A stretch of 64,000 nt of DNA, taken from positions 21,861,009-21,925,008 of the forward strand of contig NC_081546.1 in assembly GCF_901000735.1 (NCBI RefSeq). Reading direction: 5' to 3'. A program made the position numbers and the translations under genes. The stretch's first letter is position 1; each line of letters opens with the position of its first letter. The stretch is from Corylus avellana (taxonomy: Eukaryota; Streptophyta; Magnoliopsida; Fagales; Betulaceae). Of this stretch, positions 33,401 through 44,344 are shown piece after piece. The notes below the pieces were generated by a model. That model saw only the letters and a program-made list of their open reading frames with translations, searched no databases and was not told the origin of the DNA.

Positions 33401-35373
33401 GTAATCTAGCTACATATCACCAGGTACTAACTCTTTACGATACACATAGATCAGATGCTCAAATGATTGATGTCTTAGCATGCTGTTTGGAAATGGTTGT
33501 GGTGTGGTGTATTACAAAAGAAAATTACAAGCTAATACAGATACTTAAGCTGCAACTACCAAAAATCATTTAGAAGTGGTCTCAGGAAAAGGAAATGAAT
33601 AAAACATTTTAAAAGCTAAAGGGAATGATATTTATCAACTAACCTTTGAATCCTTCGAAGCCCACGTTTCTTTTGCTGAAATTAACTGGACACGTGGATC
33701 CTTTTTCTGGGATAATGCTCGCCCAGTTATTTTTCTGCAAGAAGCCTGGAAGTCTTTAAGGATTTTAACATGCTCCTTCAGCTTTTTGTTTTCCTCAATT
33801 CTCGCTTCTAACTGGATCAACTTACTTCGGAAGAACTTCTGACTGGATCTATTCTTCTTAATGGCATCAAGTAGCAAAATTGCAGACTTTGGGAAGCAAG
33901 ACTTTTTAAGTGGCAAGATAGATGACTTACAAGAATCTGATTGATGGCTCTCAACGAAACCAGAAGGCTTAATCCCACCATCATTGTCATCCAATGGACG
34001 GGTGTTACAAAAATCTTCAGCATCTGTAAACCCTTCACAAGAATTAGCTCTATTTACAAACAAAGTACTAGTAGTTTCCTTCTCCAAGGATAGACTAGAG
34101 GCATGAACCTGCTCAGGTTTCTTTAACGAACCCCCAATTCCACGTTTCAACATATCTGCAAATGTAACCGTACACCAGTTCAATGAGGGTGCTCAAAAAG
34201 ACATAAAGCAAGACTCAAAGATTCAGAAAGAAAATACTGTAATAAATTTCAATCAGTGCAGAACAAGCCACACAACAATAAAAAAAATGGGTATGCATAA
34301 AATAAAAAACATGTCATGTTTGCACGTAAATGGTTCAGGAAAAAAGAATGATACTGCTAAACCATTCCTACAAATTAACAAGAAAAAAGAGCTTATTCTT
34401 AGCCAACTCTCAAAAAGGGCAGGCTAAGTTTTCACCTCTATATAATTATGCATTCCACAATTACAAAATAAGGAATTATCACTTCTATAACAAAAGTTTG
34501 CATAAATTCTGCACAAATTATCAAAGTAAACGCGACCAACAAGGTGTATTGATTACATCAACAATGTTATTGTTTACACAACTCCAAGTTGCGAAAACAA
34601 TAGCACTGTCACAATGGCATTGGCATGCTCGAGGCATTTTTCATGCAGAAAACAACTGAATATGTAAATACGAAAGCAGCAATGAGAAATGGACAATGGT
34701 AGATTCTCCATCCCATCTCCCATCCATCCTTTTTGCAAATCCACCAAATCTACTGGTAGATTCACTCATCCACTGTACGGAGATGGGTGAAAGAAGGGAT
34801 GGAGAATGATTTTTTATCATTTCTAGTAAAAAAAAGGCTAAGAGCATGCCAGCTTGTGATAGTTGTGTAAACTTCAGAAGCCCAAAACCACAATCCAACA
34901 TCAACTACGCAAGGCAATTCTTATTCAAAATTCTCCACCACAAAATGCACACACAAACATATAGGTATAGCGCTTTTACCGGTAGCGTGGGACGAAAACC
35001 GTCGCTGAATTGCGAGGAGCGTTTCGAAATCGTCGTCCTCGTCCGAGGTGGCGGGCGGGAGAGAAGACAGAGGCTCCAAGGACAGGGTCTCGCAAAGAGC
35101 GGACGAGATCGAGAACCGGTTCTGAATATTTCGGGCCAATTCGAGGTCGTCATCGGAGTCGGAATCGGCGGGGCCGGCGGAGTAGTCTCCGTTGGCGGCG
35201 GACGTGGAGGGATTGTTGAGGTCGTTAGGGTTTCTTCCCGTGAGCATGCAGGCTCGCCTCAGGGCTTCCATGTCCTCGTCCAAAGCATCGTCGTCTTCGC
35301 TCCCGGAGAGATCAACTTTTTCTTCTTCTTCCTCTTCTTCTTCTTCTTCTTCGTGTTCTGTGGGAGGAGACAT
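24476..35373 (-). CDS. MYB4R1: SNAPC4-like 4R-MYB (MYB4R1), snRNA-activating complex subunit
   Basis: Nine exons on the minus strand: 35373-34980, 34155-33644, 30773-30553, 29427-29257, 28825-28511, 26436-26278, 26198-26049, 25920-25714, 25511-24476. They total 3165 nt, 1054 aa, all with GT...AG borders. Residues 1-100 are very acidic with a Glu run (7-18). About 300-375 contains KKWSKVETENLVKGIRQQF, the head of the first half repeat. From 376 to 645 come MYB units with the expected Trp spacing: VNWEQLASMYFVGRSGAECQ, NPWTAKEDKNLLLLVQEKG, SEWTKDEDAQLRAAVEVFG, GKWVADEDKRLKVAAMLFG, DEWTEEEDSRLKAAIAEHG. That is four full repeats plus a half repeat, as in SNAPC4. From 710 to the end it is a Lys/Arg-rich tail with internal repeats. 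SNAPC4/SNAP190 binds the proximal sequence element of snRNA promoters in the nucleus for Pol II and Pol III initiation; transfer of this role to the plant protein is by homology. It may be longer than the Arabidopsis homologue because of the tail. Confidence 0.92.
26566..26949. repeat. Tandem duplication in MYB intron 5
   Basis: Two diverged copies, 26566-26719 and 26776-26949, share CACATAGGGAA, TTAACAAAG, GAGGAGTT, CAAGGAA, ACATGTTTTT or ATATGTTTTT, and CAATGGCATATGA. They are non-coding and sit between exons 6 and 5 of the MYB gene. Confidence 0.65.
27241..27789 (+). mobile_element. LINE-like 3' end in MYB intron 5
   Basis: Ends GTGTATACTATATGTGTACT...GGAGCGCCTCACGCTTTTTA followed by a poly(A) run at 27778-27788, the characteristic 3' end of plant L1 elements. 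Just upstream a 37-bp unit (GAGGATGGAGACTTCTTGGG...) is duplicated at 27338 and 27386. It is inserted in the sense opposite to the host gene, with no intact RT. Confidence 0.6.
27895..28090 (+). mobile_element. Second LINE 3' end in MYB intron 5
   Basis: TTTTTGTATACTTCCTGTATGC, AGAGGCGCCTACGCTTTTTA and a terminal ATCAAAAAAATAAATAAA repeat the pattern of the preceding element. A TTA microsatellite lies at 27967-27994. A further tail (GTATACATCCTGTGTACTAA, ending in poly(A) at 29793-29802) lies in MYB intron 3. Confidence 0.6.
28931..28957. repeat. 12-bp-arm hairpin in MYB intron 4
   Basis: CGTCTGTGATGA, a 3-nt loop CAA, then the exact complement TCATCACAGACG. A partial echo (GCGTCTGTGATGATGATTGT) lies at 29062-29081, suggesting the subterminal part of a small DNA transposon. 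Confidence 0.6.
31129..32503. mobile_element. hAT-like non-autonomous element in MYB intron 2
   Basis: Termini TAAGGCTGACAA and (complement) TAGGGCTGGCAA. The subterminal regions are rich in ACGGGTTCGGGTCG / CGACACGAAC phrases. GTGTGAGG precedes the element and CTGTGAGG lies 2 bp after it, consistent with an 8-bp hAT duplication with small end changes. The interior (31380-31740) is C/T-rich with a duplicated TTGAGGGGCTTATTGTCTAG unit and no transposase. Relatives lie at 41907-43560 and 43994-44321. Confidence 0.7.
32504..33643. other. Remainder of MYB intron 2
   Basis: AT-rich intron sequence with GGGCCCGGGGGGGAGAGAGAG at 33097-33117 and a T run at 33178. No coding or bounded repeat is supported. 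Confidence 0.4.
34680..34830. mobile_element. Small MITE in MYB intron 1
   Basis: GATTCTCCATCCCATCTCCCAT...TTTTTGCAAATCCACCAAATC is mirrored by GTGGATGAG..., GGAGATGGGTGAAAGAAGG and GATGGAGAATGA. The same sequence in related form is at 57705-57885 in EXO1B intron 4. Confidence 0.6.
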
Positions 35374-35675
35374 TGCGTGAGTTCTCTGAGGAGAGGGCCG
35401 TTAGGGTTTAGCGGGAGGTTCTCGGCGGTGGATTGATGAGAACAGAGGGTTTTAGAAGAGAGGCTTCTTCAATCTTCGATTACTTTTTCAAGGGGCAAGA
35501 CATTTTCCAGAATTTAAACACTGAATTTTTAGCACACGACGTCGTCCTTTTATGTTTGACGTTAACAGACGTTTGAAACGGCGTTTGCTTGAGTGGCATT
35601 TCGTAAATTAATAGTGAGATTTAATAAATCGTATAAAAATTTATGTTTGAGACTTAAGAGTGAAAATTTTTTTTT

Positions 35676-35856
35676 GGAAAAAATACACTTTACTCACGCA
35701 AGTGACTTGATTTTCGTCCAAATAAACGGATTTAATTGACGGATGGTGTTTTTTTGCCAACGTCAGATACATTACGGGGGTCTTTCGTTACTTTTAAAAT
35801 ATTGGGCGCCAAAACGCAAATACGTAGATATTTTAGGAGTAAAGTATATTTTTCTC
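35676..35856. mobile_element. Short foldback upstream of the MYB gene
   Basis: Starts GGAAAAAATACACTTTACTC and ends GGAGTAAAGTATATTTTTCTC, 181 bp, the same terminal style as the Mutator-type foldbacks at 9695 and 39923. It lies about 300 bp upstream of the MYB start codon. Confidence 0.65.
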
Positions 35857-36682
35857 AAATTTTCTAGAATTGCGATTCAAAAACCTACAAAATTTGTATT
35901 TTTAAATTGCAGTAACTAAGAGTTGTGTTATTTAAAATGCATGATTTTCAAAAGGCTAAATTACGATTTACCAAATTTTTTTATGTCAATTAGTTTAAAA
36001 TCTCACTTTTTTTTACAAAATCGCAATGTTAAACATTATTCTCTTGATTATTTTTTAAAAATTACATTTTCAAATCACATATTTTTAAAATTGCAAACCC
36101 AAATAGACGAATTTGAAAACTCGGTGTGCTCAAAAACTTCATTATCTCTAGTCAAATTTGCCTCAACCCAAAATGATAAATGTTAAAGCATCTATTTCAG
36201 TTATTCTCTCATCCTTCTCCATATCTTTTAAAAAAAAATCAACCATTAGATTTATAGGATCTATATATGTGAAGGCAAATCCAATGGTTGATTTTTAAAA
36301 CGAAAAGATGAGGAAAAAAAAACAAAAAAAAAAAACCAAATAGATACTCTAGCTTTTCTCACCCAAGAACCAATCTGCTTCTCAAAACGCCCCATGATCT
36401 GAGAAGATGGAATTGGAGGAATTGAGAGAGACAATAGGGTGTGGGTTGGAAATTATGGGCTTCCAAATAGTGGGCTTGTATGTTTTTAGAAAGGAGGAGT
36501 AACTTGGAGGGGGCAACATTAGCAGTTGGCCCCCTCATTTTGGGCCGGGCCCAAGTACTTGTTACCTTTTTAAAAAAGTGCTGTATGTAAGGTTAAAACA
36601 AAAAGAAACAAAAGAATAAATAAATAATCGGATAAAGTTTTGAGGGTGTTTCTATAAAACAAAAAATTAATAAGTTTTCAAA
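35857..36682. mobile_element. MITE-rich upstream region
   Basis: Holds a GCGATT...-type hAT-like MITE fragment (35860-36130) and a small foldback (36190-36345) whose arms read ATCAACCATTAGATTTAT / GCAAATCCAATGGTTGAT. No gene is present. Confidence 0.4.
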
Positions 36683-36859
36683 GGGTAACTCAATCGGCTG
36701 GAAATCACGTCTCATGAAGTGAAAGTCATTAATTTAAATCTCTCTCCCCTTTTCCTTGTCTGATGGTGATCTGGCGGCCATTCGCCACTTCTTTTAAAAA
36801 AAATAATTAATTATTTTTACGTAAAGTGGAAGATCCATACTTGAAAAAAAAAAAAAAAA
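36683..36859 (+). mobile_element. SINE with tRNA-like head and poly(A)
   Basis: GGGTAACTCAATCGGCTGG is an A-box-like start, ATTTAAATCTC a degenerate B box, and a run of A ends it at 36843-36859. It matches the head of the SINE at 4580-4673 in reverse orientation. No target duplication was resolved. Confidence 0.6.
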
Positions 36860-37640
36860 ATAGCATGTGTTTAGTTATTTTTTTAAAAGTATTTTGTGTT
36901 TCACTTCTTTGAGCAGCATTTTGTAAAAAGTGTTTTCTTTTTCAAAGAATTTTGTAGTTTATTTTGAAATGTATGTTAGTAGTGAAGACTACGTCTAAAA
37001 ATTCGTTTGGATAATTAATATTTGAGAACAATTTTCAAACAGTTATGAAAATTGTTTGCAAACAGGCCAATCCGGTGAACAAAATACTATACATAGTGTT
37101 AATCTTTTAAATTTGATTAGATTTTGTATAAAGAATATAAATTTTATACAAGTTGGGTTGTAGGAGTTCATAGAGAACATACGAGAAAAAACATACTATT
37201 TAAAAAAATTATATATTTCTTAGTTCCTACATATTAAAAGACACGTGTCAATTTTTTAGAGGCTGGTTTATAAAACTCTTATAATTCAATTTATTATTAG
37301 AAAAATAAAAAAAAAACTACCATATTTATTGCATATTAAAATAGTCAACACATTGACATAATGGTTGCTGTCCCCTTGTGCGTAATCAAGCCAAGAGCAA
37401 TTTGCAAAGCACACCAACATCCATAAATGGGCTCAAGCTTCATTTATTGCCTTGTATTCATCCGGATTCTTCAAGTAAAATGGAGAGAGTTTATTATATG
37501 TTTTTTACATTTTGTTTTGTTCCCATCTTGTAATTTATATGGTGTTGTATTATTTCAAAAATTTAAATGATGTGATAATATTTTTATTATGCAATAATGA
37601 ATTAGATCTAAAATATAATTTAGACTATTTTCATTTGTGT
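36860..37640. other. AT-rich intergenic DNA
   Basis: No gene, hairpin or bounded repeat could be supported. Confidence 0.4.
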
Positions 37641-38215
37641 AGGCTAGGGTTGTGTTTGGGTGTACATGCATAAGTCACTTTTAGATATCTGCATCCACAT
37701 CATATTTTTACTAAACGCATCTGCGCAGTTATTGCGATTATTATTCGTTATCCGCATTTTAGGTAATGGGCCTATTTTAATCTCTTGAGCCTTCTTTGAG
37801 TCTCTCTATTACAACCTATTTTAATGATTTTAAAAATAATTTGAGTTGATATGTAGTGTTTTGAACTTGTTTTAATTTTTAAAAAATCCTAATGTTTTGA
37901 AAAATATATTAATTTCACATTACTTTTGCCTTTTTGCCCAAGTGAATGAGTGAATTGTGAAAAAAAAAAACAAAAAAAAAAGACTTAAACAATGTAAACA
38001 TTACGTATGTCTAATCCAAAATGATGTTGTTGTGGTGTTTATTAAATATATATAAAGAGTATGCGGATGTGGTTCCGCATACCCTAAATCTGCTATTCGC
38101 ATTTGCATATGCGGATATTGAATTTTGCTCATCACATTCGCATGTGTGGATAACATATAGTTGTGTATAGCGAATGTGAGTGGTTAATATATGCCCATAT
38201 GTACACCCCTAGTTT
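37641..38215. mobile_element. TIR element with GTGTACAT subterminal motif
   Basis: The left end CTAGGGTTGTG...GGGTGTACATGC mirrors the right end, whose complement is CTAGGGGTGTACATATGGGC. The interior is full of GCGGAT / ATCCGCAT phrases. The TTTGTGTAGG / TTTGTATGG flanks resemble a decayed target duplication. Length 575 bp, no transposase. Confidence 0.6.
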
Positions 38216-38261
38216 GTATGGAGGCATAGAAAACATCATACAAAAAAGTAGGGTAAAAGAA

Positions 38262-38432
38262 GAGTAATGCTATAAATCATCTTTTTATTCTCCTAAAGTT
38301 GATGTGGTTTTCAAAATCACCATTAGATCAAAATTCAAGTATGATTCATCTAAAATTTAATGGTGATTTTAATAGCCACATCAGTTTTAGGAAGATAAAT
38401 AGAGGATAAAAAGATGTTTCCTAGCATTACTC
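38262..38432. mobile_element. MITE with GAGTAATGCTA ends
   Basis: GAGTAATGCTATAAATCATC...AGTTGATGTGG is mirrored by CCACATCAGTTTTAGG...CTAGCATTACTC, 171 bp. The flanks GTAAAAGAA / GTAAAAAGA are close to a 9-bp duplication. Related MITEs lie at 44345-44530 and in DOX2 intron 3. Confidence 0.7.
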
Positions 38433-39292
38433 GTAAAAAGAAAGAGTAATGTTATAGCCTATATATCACACAAATACCACATTTGTATCTCACTATGATA
38501 ATGTTGCAGCGTCTAGACTCTAGTAGCTATTGATTTTTTTTTTTTTTTTTTGTAATGTTATATATAAACCACATTTTATCTCACAATTATCTCGCAATAC
38601 TAACGTGTCGGTTCTAACAAACTGTTGATTGTGTGTGTGTGTGTATTTTTTTTTTTTTAAGATATTAAAAAAAAAAAATTACATCACATCTCCTGTAATT
38701 TTCTTAACGATTCATATTTAATTTTAACTTTTTCATAAGAATGGAAAGAGAGTGAAATTAAATATTGAGAGGTCAATATTACAAGACTGTTACGAAATAG
38801 AAATGTAATATATATCATTTTTAACCATAATTAATTTAATAACTTTTACACCCTACTAGATCAACATAATAAAAGTGAAATATTAGTGTGTGTATATATC
38901 ATTGCACAAAAATAAAAATCCATTTGTTTTGGGTACTAGTGTCACAAATCATTTTTCATTTTTAATATTAATTAATTATGACAACCAATTGTTTGACTTA
39001 TTAATGCAGGTTGCCAAGGCTAAAATGTCGTTCCAGATTTATATATATTTAATATTTATCAATCAGAATATAATCTTTAAATCTTATCTCGACAAATTGA
39101 ACCCTCTTTTATCAATCAGAATACTGTATGGGATTGTGTTTTCAATAAGTTCGATTTTAAAAATTTTATTTTTGAAATCGTTACTTTTTAAAATTGTAAA
39201 AGCGTTTGCTAAAACATATTAAAAAGTAAATTTTTATCAAATATTTGTTATGCGAAATCATAATTTTGGTTTAAATTCGCGTTTTTTCAAAT
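38433..39292. other. AT-rich with MITE fragments and microsatellites
   Basis: GAGTAATGTTATA at 38444 and ATCTCGCAATACTAACGTG at 38590 recall the MITE at 51390-51560. There is a GT microsatellite at 38630-38644. The frame at 38890-39222 is AT-biased noise. Confidence 0.4.
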
Positions 39293-39463
39293 GAGGAATG
39301 CTAGGCTTACAAACAAATTTTACAGAAAAATTTTTACAAACTGATGTGGTACAACATGATTAGATATAAGATAAGTTCAAATTTTGAAAAACTTAATCAT
39401 GTTGTGCCATATCAGTTTGTAAAAGTTTTTCTGCAAAATTTGTTTGTAAGCCTAGCACTCATC
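39293..39463. mobile_element. 171-bp stem-loop MITE with perfect 9-bp TSD
   Basis: The arms of about 70 bp start GAGGAATGCTAGGCTTAC and end (complement) GATGAGTGCTAGGCTTAC, with few mismatches. TTTTCAAAT occurs at 39284-39292 and 39464-39472. The 9-bp duplication puts it in the Mutator-type group. Confidence 0.85.
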
Positions 39464-39922
39464 TTTTCAAATAAGCACTCTCTAACATGATTATCAAAAT
39501 AGCATTTTTTTTTTCTTCCTATTTTAGAATAAGTACTTCTTAAATCGCAATGCCAAACACTTTACATTTTGCGATATCGTTTAAAAACGCAGATTATTCT
39601 TGCAAAATCGCAATCCCAAACGCACCATATACGTCAACATTTTAAAATTATTATCGAGATTCCTTTTCATTCTATCTCACTTGATTCCTCTCATCCTTAC
39701 ACATCATCAACAATTTTATTAGAAGCAACAGAAGATTAATGCAATAATTTTTCTTTATTTTTCAAAGGAAAAACTTGCTCGAAGAAAATAACATTTTCAG
39801 ATTTAATAATAGTATTATAATCTAAAACATTCTTCTTGATAACAAGGAATCTATAGCATGAACTTTGCAAGTATAACCAATAAAAGCACAATCACACGTT
39901 TTAAAACCAAGTTTTCTTATTT

Positions 39923-40626
39923 GGAAAAAATGCACTTTACCCCCAGGAGTTTGAATTATTTTTCAATTCAAATCCCAATGTTTAAAAATTTGTAATTCCT
40001 TCTATGGATTGTGTCACTACTCCTCAGTCTTATGATGAGTCATTCTCGTTTCCCACATATCCCCATCTCCATTTTCCCTTTTTTTTTTCTTTATCATTTC
40101 TTTACCGAACATCAAGAACTTCCAAATAACAATTTCTCCTTACCTGAATCAATTATTCCGATAATCTTGCACTGATTTCTCATCCATATTCTACACTATC
40201 CAATATGTTCATCTAATTAGGAACTTGCTTTCTAACTCTGTGCTCTCCCTGCTTGTTCAAAATCAACAGAACCGGGACTACAACTCAAAAGCCTCTTCAA
40301 TGCAATCGACATGGAAGCCATGATTGCATTTGGGGAGCAGCCGAGCTTTCTCTCCTTGCACAAGCTCATAGAGGCAAACCGCGCATTCCAAGCCAGCTCA
40401 TAGAAGCGATTGAAGAACAAGAAGCAAAAGTGTTGTTGGGGGCAATTTGGGGAGAATAAGCCCAAAAAAATCACGTGAGTTTCCGCCTTCTTAGATGGCA
40501 ATAACTAATAGATGGTTCGAATTGTAAATTTTTGAAACTTTATAAAGGTACATTGCAAATTTTTAGACATTGGAGTTCGAATTGAAAAAAATGTCAAACT
40601 TCAGAGAGGGAAAGTGCATTTTCCCC
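39923..40626. mobile_element. Pack-MULE-like element with non-repetitive cargo
   Basis: The left arm GGAAAAAATGCACTTTACCC...TTTCAATTCAAATCCCAATG and the right arm (complement) GGGGAAAATGCACTTTCCCT...TTCAATTCGAACTCCAATG are terminal inverted repeats. TTCTTATTT flanks both sides (39914-39922, 40627-40635), a perfect 9-bp Mutator-type duplication. Between the arms, about 40010-40505 is not palindromic and has balanced base composition, including a minus-strand frame 40501-40232 (…[18 protein letters not shown]) and a plus-strand frame 40253-40459. This is the structure of a MULE that has captured host DNA. The donor gene is not recognised. Confidence 0.75.
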
Positions 40627-41906
40627 TTCTTATTTGATAAGGCTCAGGTAACACAACCTTTGCCAAACACCCTACACTTTGAGGTATTCTAAGCTAGGCT
40701 TATGACCTTCCCAAAGTTTGTAAGGAGCTTTACTGGTTTTCTTATGAGTCACCTTATTTCGAATGTGACAAGCCGAAATAATAGCTTCTCTTGTAATAGA
40801 TTTTCATGGCTTTTAGTGATTTTTGGTTTTGGGACATACTCCACATTTATTCATATTGGTTTCACTTGGTGAATAAATAATTTCGGTTTCTTTCATTTTC
40901 TTGATGTAGCCGAGAGTTACATATGCAAGTCTATCTTATCAAATATTAATGTTCATTAATGGCACACATGTGCTTTAAGAAACGACTTGCATAAGCCCAT
41001 CTTTCCCTAAGTTATTTTCCACATAAACAAACTACAAATATGATCAATTATTTTATCGTTTTTGTTTTATCTCAATTGACTGTTTTCTGAAGCATTGATT
41101 TGTTTTTTAAAAAAATAATCACGACTTGTGATTTTATATATATATATATACACGATTGCATATCTCAATTCTAAGGTACTTCACCGGAAAACTATTATTG
41201 TTGGTAACAAATTTTTCCAACTTCTATCAAGATAGTAAAAACAAATATTTTCAACTGAAGCCTCAGTAAATATGTAAAATATTAAGCTCAATCATTATAG
41301 AGAAATGATTTGTGTTAATATTTTTCTTATATTTTTCACATTTCATCTTACAAATCAACTGTTAAATTTGTGAACTTATGTGGGTCCTACATAAGTCAAT
41401 AGTAGACCCTATAAATCTAATGGTTGATCTAATATTGAATTTGTAGGATAATATGAGAAAAAATATAGCAAATTATTGACACCAATAATTTCTCTTATCA
41501 TAAATATGCTATTGATATCAATCTTACGATACAATCAATTTCTCGTATGTTAAATGAGCCTCAATATGGACATTAATAATCACATCTATTTTATTCCTAA
41601 CCAGCATGTCAGGAAAACTTGAAAGTTAAATGATATATATGAAAAATTAGCAAATCTAGCACATCATAGCTAACATAAGTGCTAGAGGCTAATTTTTCTT
41701 TGAAATAGACTAATCAATAGAGGGTCACCGCTTATTAGATACAATATTATTCATGTAATTATAAATTTTCACCAGCTTTAATTCAATTGAAGAGCACCTT
41801 CATCATTTGTTTTGTTTTGTTTTTATAAGATCTTTTATAAATGAAAGTGTATATCCTGGCTGAAAAAAAATATGTGAATCAAAGTTTAAGAACTCAAGGT
41901 TGAGCC
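40627..41906. other. AT-rich intergenic with one MITE
   Basis: A small foldback near 41290-41500 has arms CAACTGTTAAATTTGTGAAC / CTATAAATCTAATGGTTG and GTAGGATAATATGAG near the right end. A TA microsatellite lies at 41138-41150. No gene. Confidence 0.4.
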
Positions 41907-43560
41907 TAGAGCCGGCAATTTTGACATGACCCGACACGAACATGAAAAAACAGATATTGGGTTTGGGTTTATCGGGTTCGGGTTGTAATCAGGTCTACCC
42001 GATTAAGACCCGATAATTTCATGTCTGACGGGTCGATCCGCCAGACACGGTTATTGTGCGGGTCTGGCGGGTTGACCCGCCAGACCTTTTTTTTTTTTAG
42101 TATAAGCCATCTGCCTCTTTCACTCGTCATTGTTGGATCTGGAAACTTCTTCAAAACCTGTAAAAAATGAAGAAACAGAGAGAGCAATGGGGAGAGAGAG
42201 AGAAGAGAGAGAAAGCTCCTTCTTTGAGAATGAGACCCTTTTGGTAGTTTGGGCTCTTGCAGGATCTAGAAACACCCAGATTGAATCTTCTTCAAAACCT
42301 GTAAAAAAAGAAAGAAACATAGAGAGCAATGGGGAGAGAGAGAGAGAAGAGAGAGAAGAGAGAGAAAGTTGCTTCTTTGAGAATGACCGAATGAGACCCT
42401 TTTGGCTTTTGGTGGTTTGTATAATTCGGTTCTATCAATGTTAAATGTTTTTTTTTTTTGTTTATCCAAAAATAACAATTAGATCAAAATTTAATTGCCA
42501 TCTATCACAAATTCAATTACAATTTTAAAGTCTTATCAATTTTGGAGGACACAAAAGAAACACAAGGAAAACATGTAGCAAAAGCAGAACAAAGAGAAAT
42601 TCTAAAATTTAATAAAAACTCTACATTTTGTCCATAAAAGTCCACATGGCAATATGCCACATCATTTTTTTTTATTTTTTTGAGGGAAAAGGACAAAACA
42701 AAAACAAGATAATGTGGCATCTTGCCTCTAGCATATCTCCAGAACGAATGTTATCGAGTATTCGTATTTAAAAAAAAAACAAATGAATTTCTATTGGTTT
42801 AGATATTACTTTGGACAAAAGAAAATGAGATATAGAATTTTGAGGCCTAAAACAACAAATTTAGGTAGGGCCTTTTTTATATTTAAATATTTAATTAAAT
42901 GATTTTAATTTAAAAAATTCTCCTTGCTTTTTGCCCTTAATTTTTTTTTTTTCAAATGATTTGTAAAATTCATCTATGTTATGAGACATTTAATTTCAAC
43001 AGATTACAGATATTATATTTTGTGCTGAAATACACATAATTCTTTTTTAGTGGAATGTAATTTAAGTAAAATTAAATTTCTTTATACTAAAAATTATTTT
43101 AATAAATAACCTTAGTCAATATGCTTGCTTATTTTAAGTTTAAGTGAAATTATGAGTTTGGTAATTTTTTTGGAGTACAATTACAGTTACTTTCCATTTT
43201 TTTTTTCTTTTCTTATCCTTTATTAAAAGTCTTTAATATCTTGGAACTCAATTTTTTGCATTGACTGTATTGATGTATTAGTATTATTATTACGATTTTG
43301 ATTTTTTTGATTTTTTTTTTTAAAAAAAAAAATTATAGTTTATGGTAATCGGGTCGGGTCGGGTCGGGTCGATTAGACCCGATTATTTTAAACGGGTAAA
43401 ACGGGTCGTGTCGGATTACCCGGCTATTTTCGTGTCATAATCGTGTCAGACCCAATTACCCGTTTAGCTAAACGGGTCGTGTCTGGGTATAGGCTAATCG
43501 TGTAATAGGTACCCGCGGATCGTAATCGGGTCGTGTCAGGTACCCATTTTACCACCCCTA
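41907..43560. mobile_element. hAT-like non-autonomous element, 1.65 kb
   Basis: Starts TAGAGCCGGCAATTTTGACA and ends ACCACCCCTA. The flanks GTTGAGCC (41899-41906) and GTGGAGCC (43561-43568) match 7 of 8, the hAT duplication length. Subterminal ACCCGAC / GGGTCGGGTC runs match the element at 31129-32503. The interior holds a 2-copy tandem unit (42133-42440) with TCTTCAAAACCTGTAAAAAA and GAGAGCAATGGGGAGAGAGA, and no transposase. Confidence 0.75.
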
Positions 43561-43963
43561 GTGGAGCCAATAGTTTTACTCCAAGATCCTTCAAAGTGGG
43601 CTAAGTCACCACCACACACTAGGCCAGTTGAGTGTGATGAAAGCCAATTGATTTAGCACGCGCACCACCTCTCTTCCTCCTACCATATGCTTACCTGCAA
43701 GAATCTTCAGCAATGTGGTATTTTCTACATACAATTAGCAATGCTTTTTGTTTTCTCCATTACAACATACTTGTAAATATGGACGTTTATTGTATAAAGT
43801 AATCATTATTTTTCTAGTTTAGGGAGATATTAACACTTTTTGATTCATACATTCAAATATGGTTGTAGTAATCACATACCATTGACATTCAATGAATATA
43901 AACAGTCGGCCTAAGACTCTTCTTTTCACTACGTGCATGCATGACTTCAAGGTTTTTACCTGC

Positions 43964-43998
43964 CCCTATATAATGGTTGTTACAACCATTATATAGGG
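43964..43998. repeat. Perfect 17-bp-arm palindrome at a hAT-like insertion edge
   Basis: CCCTATATAATGGTTGT, one T, then the exact complement ACAACCATTATATAGGG. The right arm contains the target duplication CCATTATA and the first five bases (TAGGG) of the element starting at 43994; the left arm is their inverted copy. Confidence 0.9.
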
Positions 43999-44321
43999 AT
44001 AGCAATTCGTATTCGATTGTTGGGTTCAAATTATGTCAAGTTATGTATATAAAACTATACATATCAACCATAATCCAACAAATTTAATTAAATGGGTTAG
44101 ACTCCTCAGCTCTAAATGGATTTGGAGGTCGTATAAAAAACTGTTAATCCTAATGTTATATGTCAGGTTTGAGTCATGACGATGATATGTATAATAAAAC
44201 TATATAGACAAATCCTAAAAAGACTCATTTAATTAAACGGGTCAAACTCGTCAACCTTAACTCGCTAATTTGAGTAATTTCGTGTCAGATTCGTGGATTA
44301 TGTAAAAAATGGCTGGCCTTA
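43994..44321. mobile_element. hAT-like short element with perfect 8-bp TSD
   Basis: Starts TAGGGATAGCAATTCG and ends ATGGCTGGCCTTA (complement TAAGGCCAGCCAT). CCATTATA lies at 43986-43993 and 44322-44329. It is the third member of the family at 31129 and 41907 and the smallest (328 bp). Confidence 0.85.
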
Positions 44322-44344
44322 CCATTATAGATATGATATATAAA

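Noticed and set aside
43338..43362. GGGTC tandem run as a telomere-like repeat
   Set aside because: It has four to five units only, lies in the subterminal region of a hAT-like element, and differs from the plant telomere TTTAGGG.
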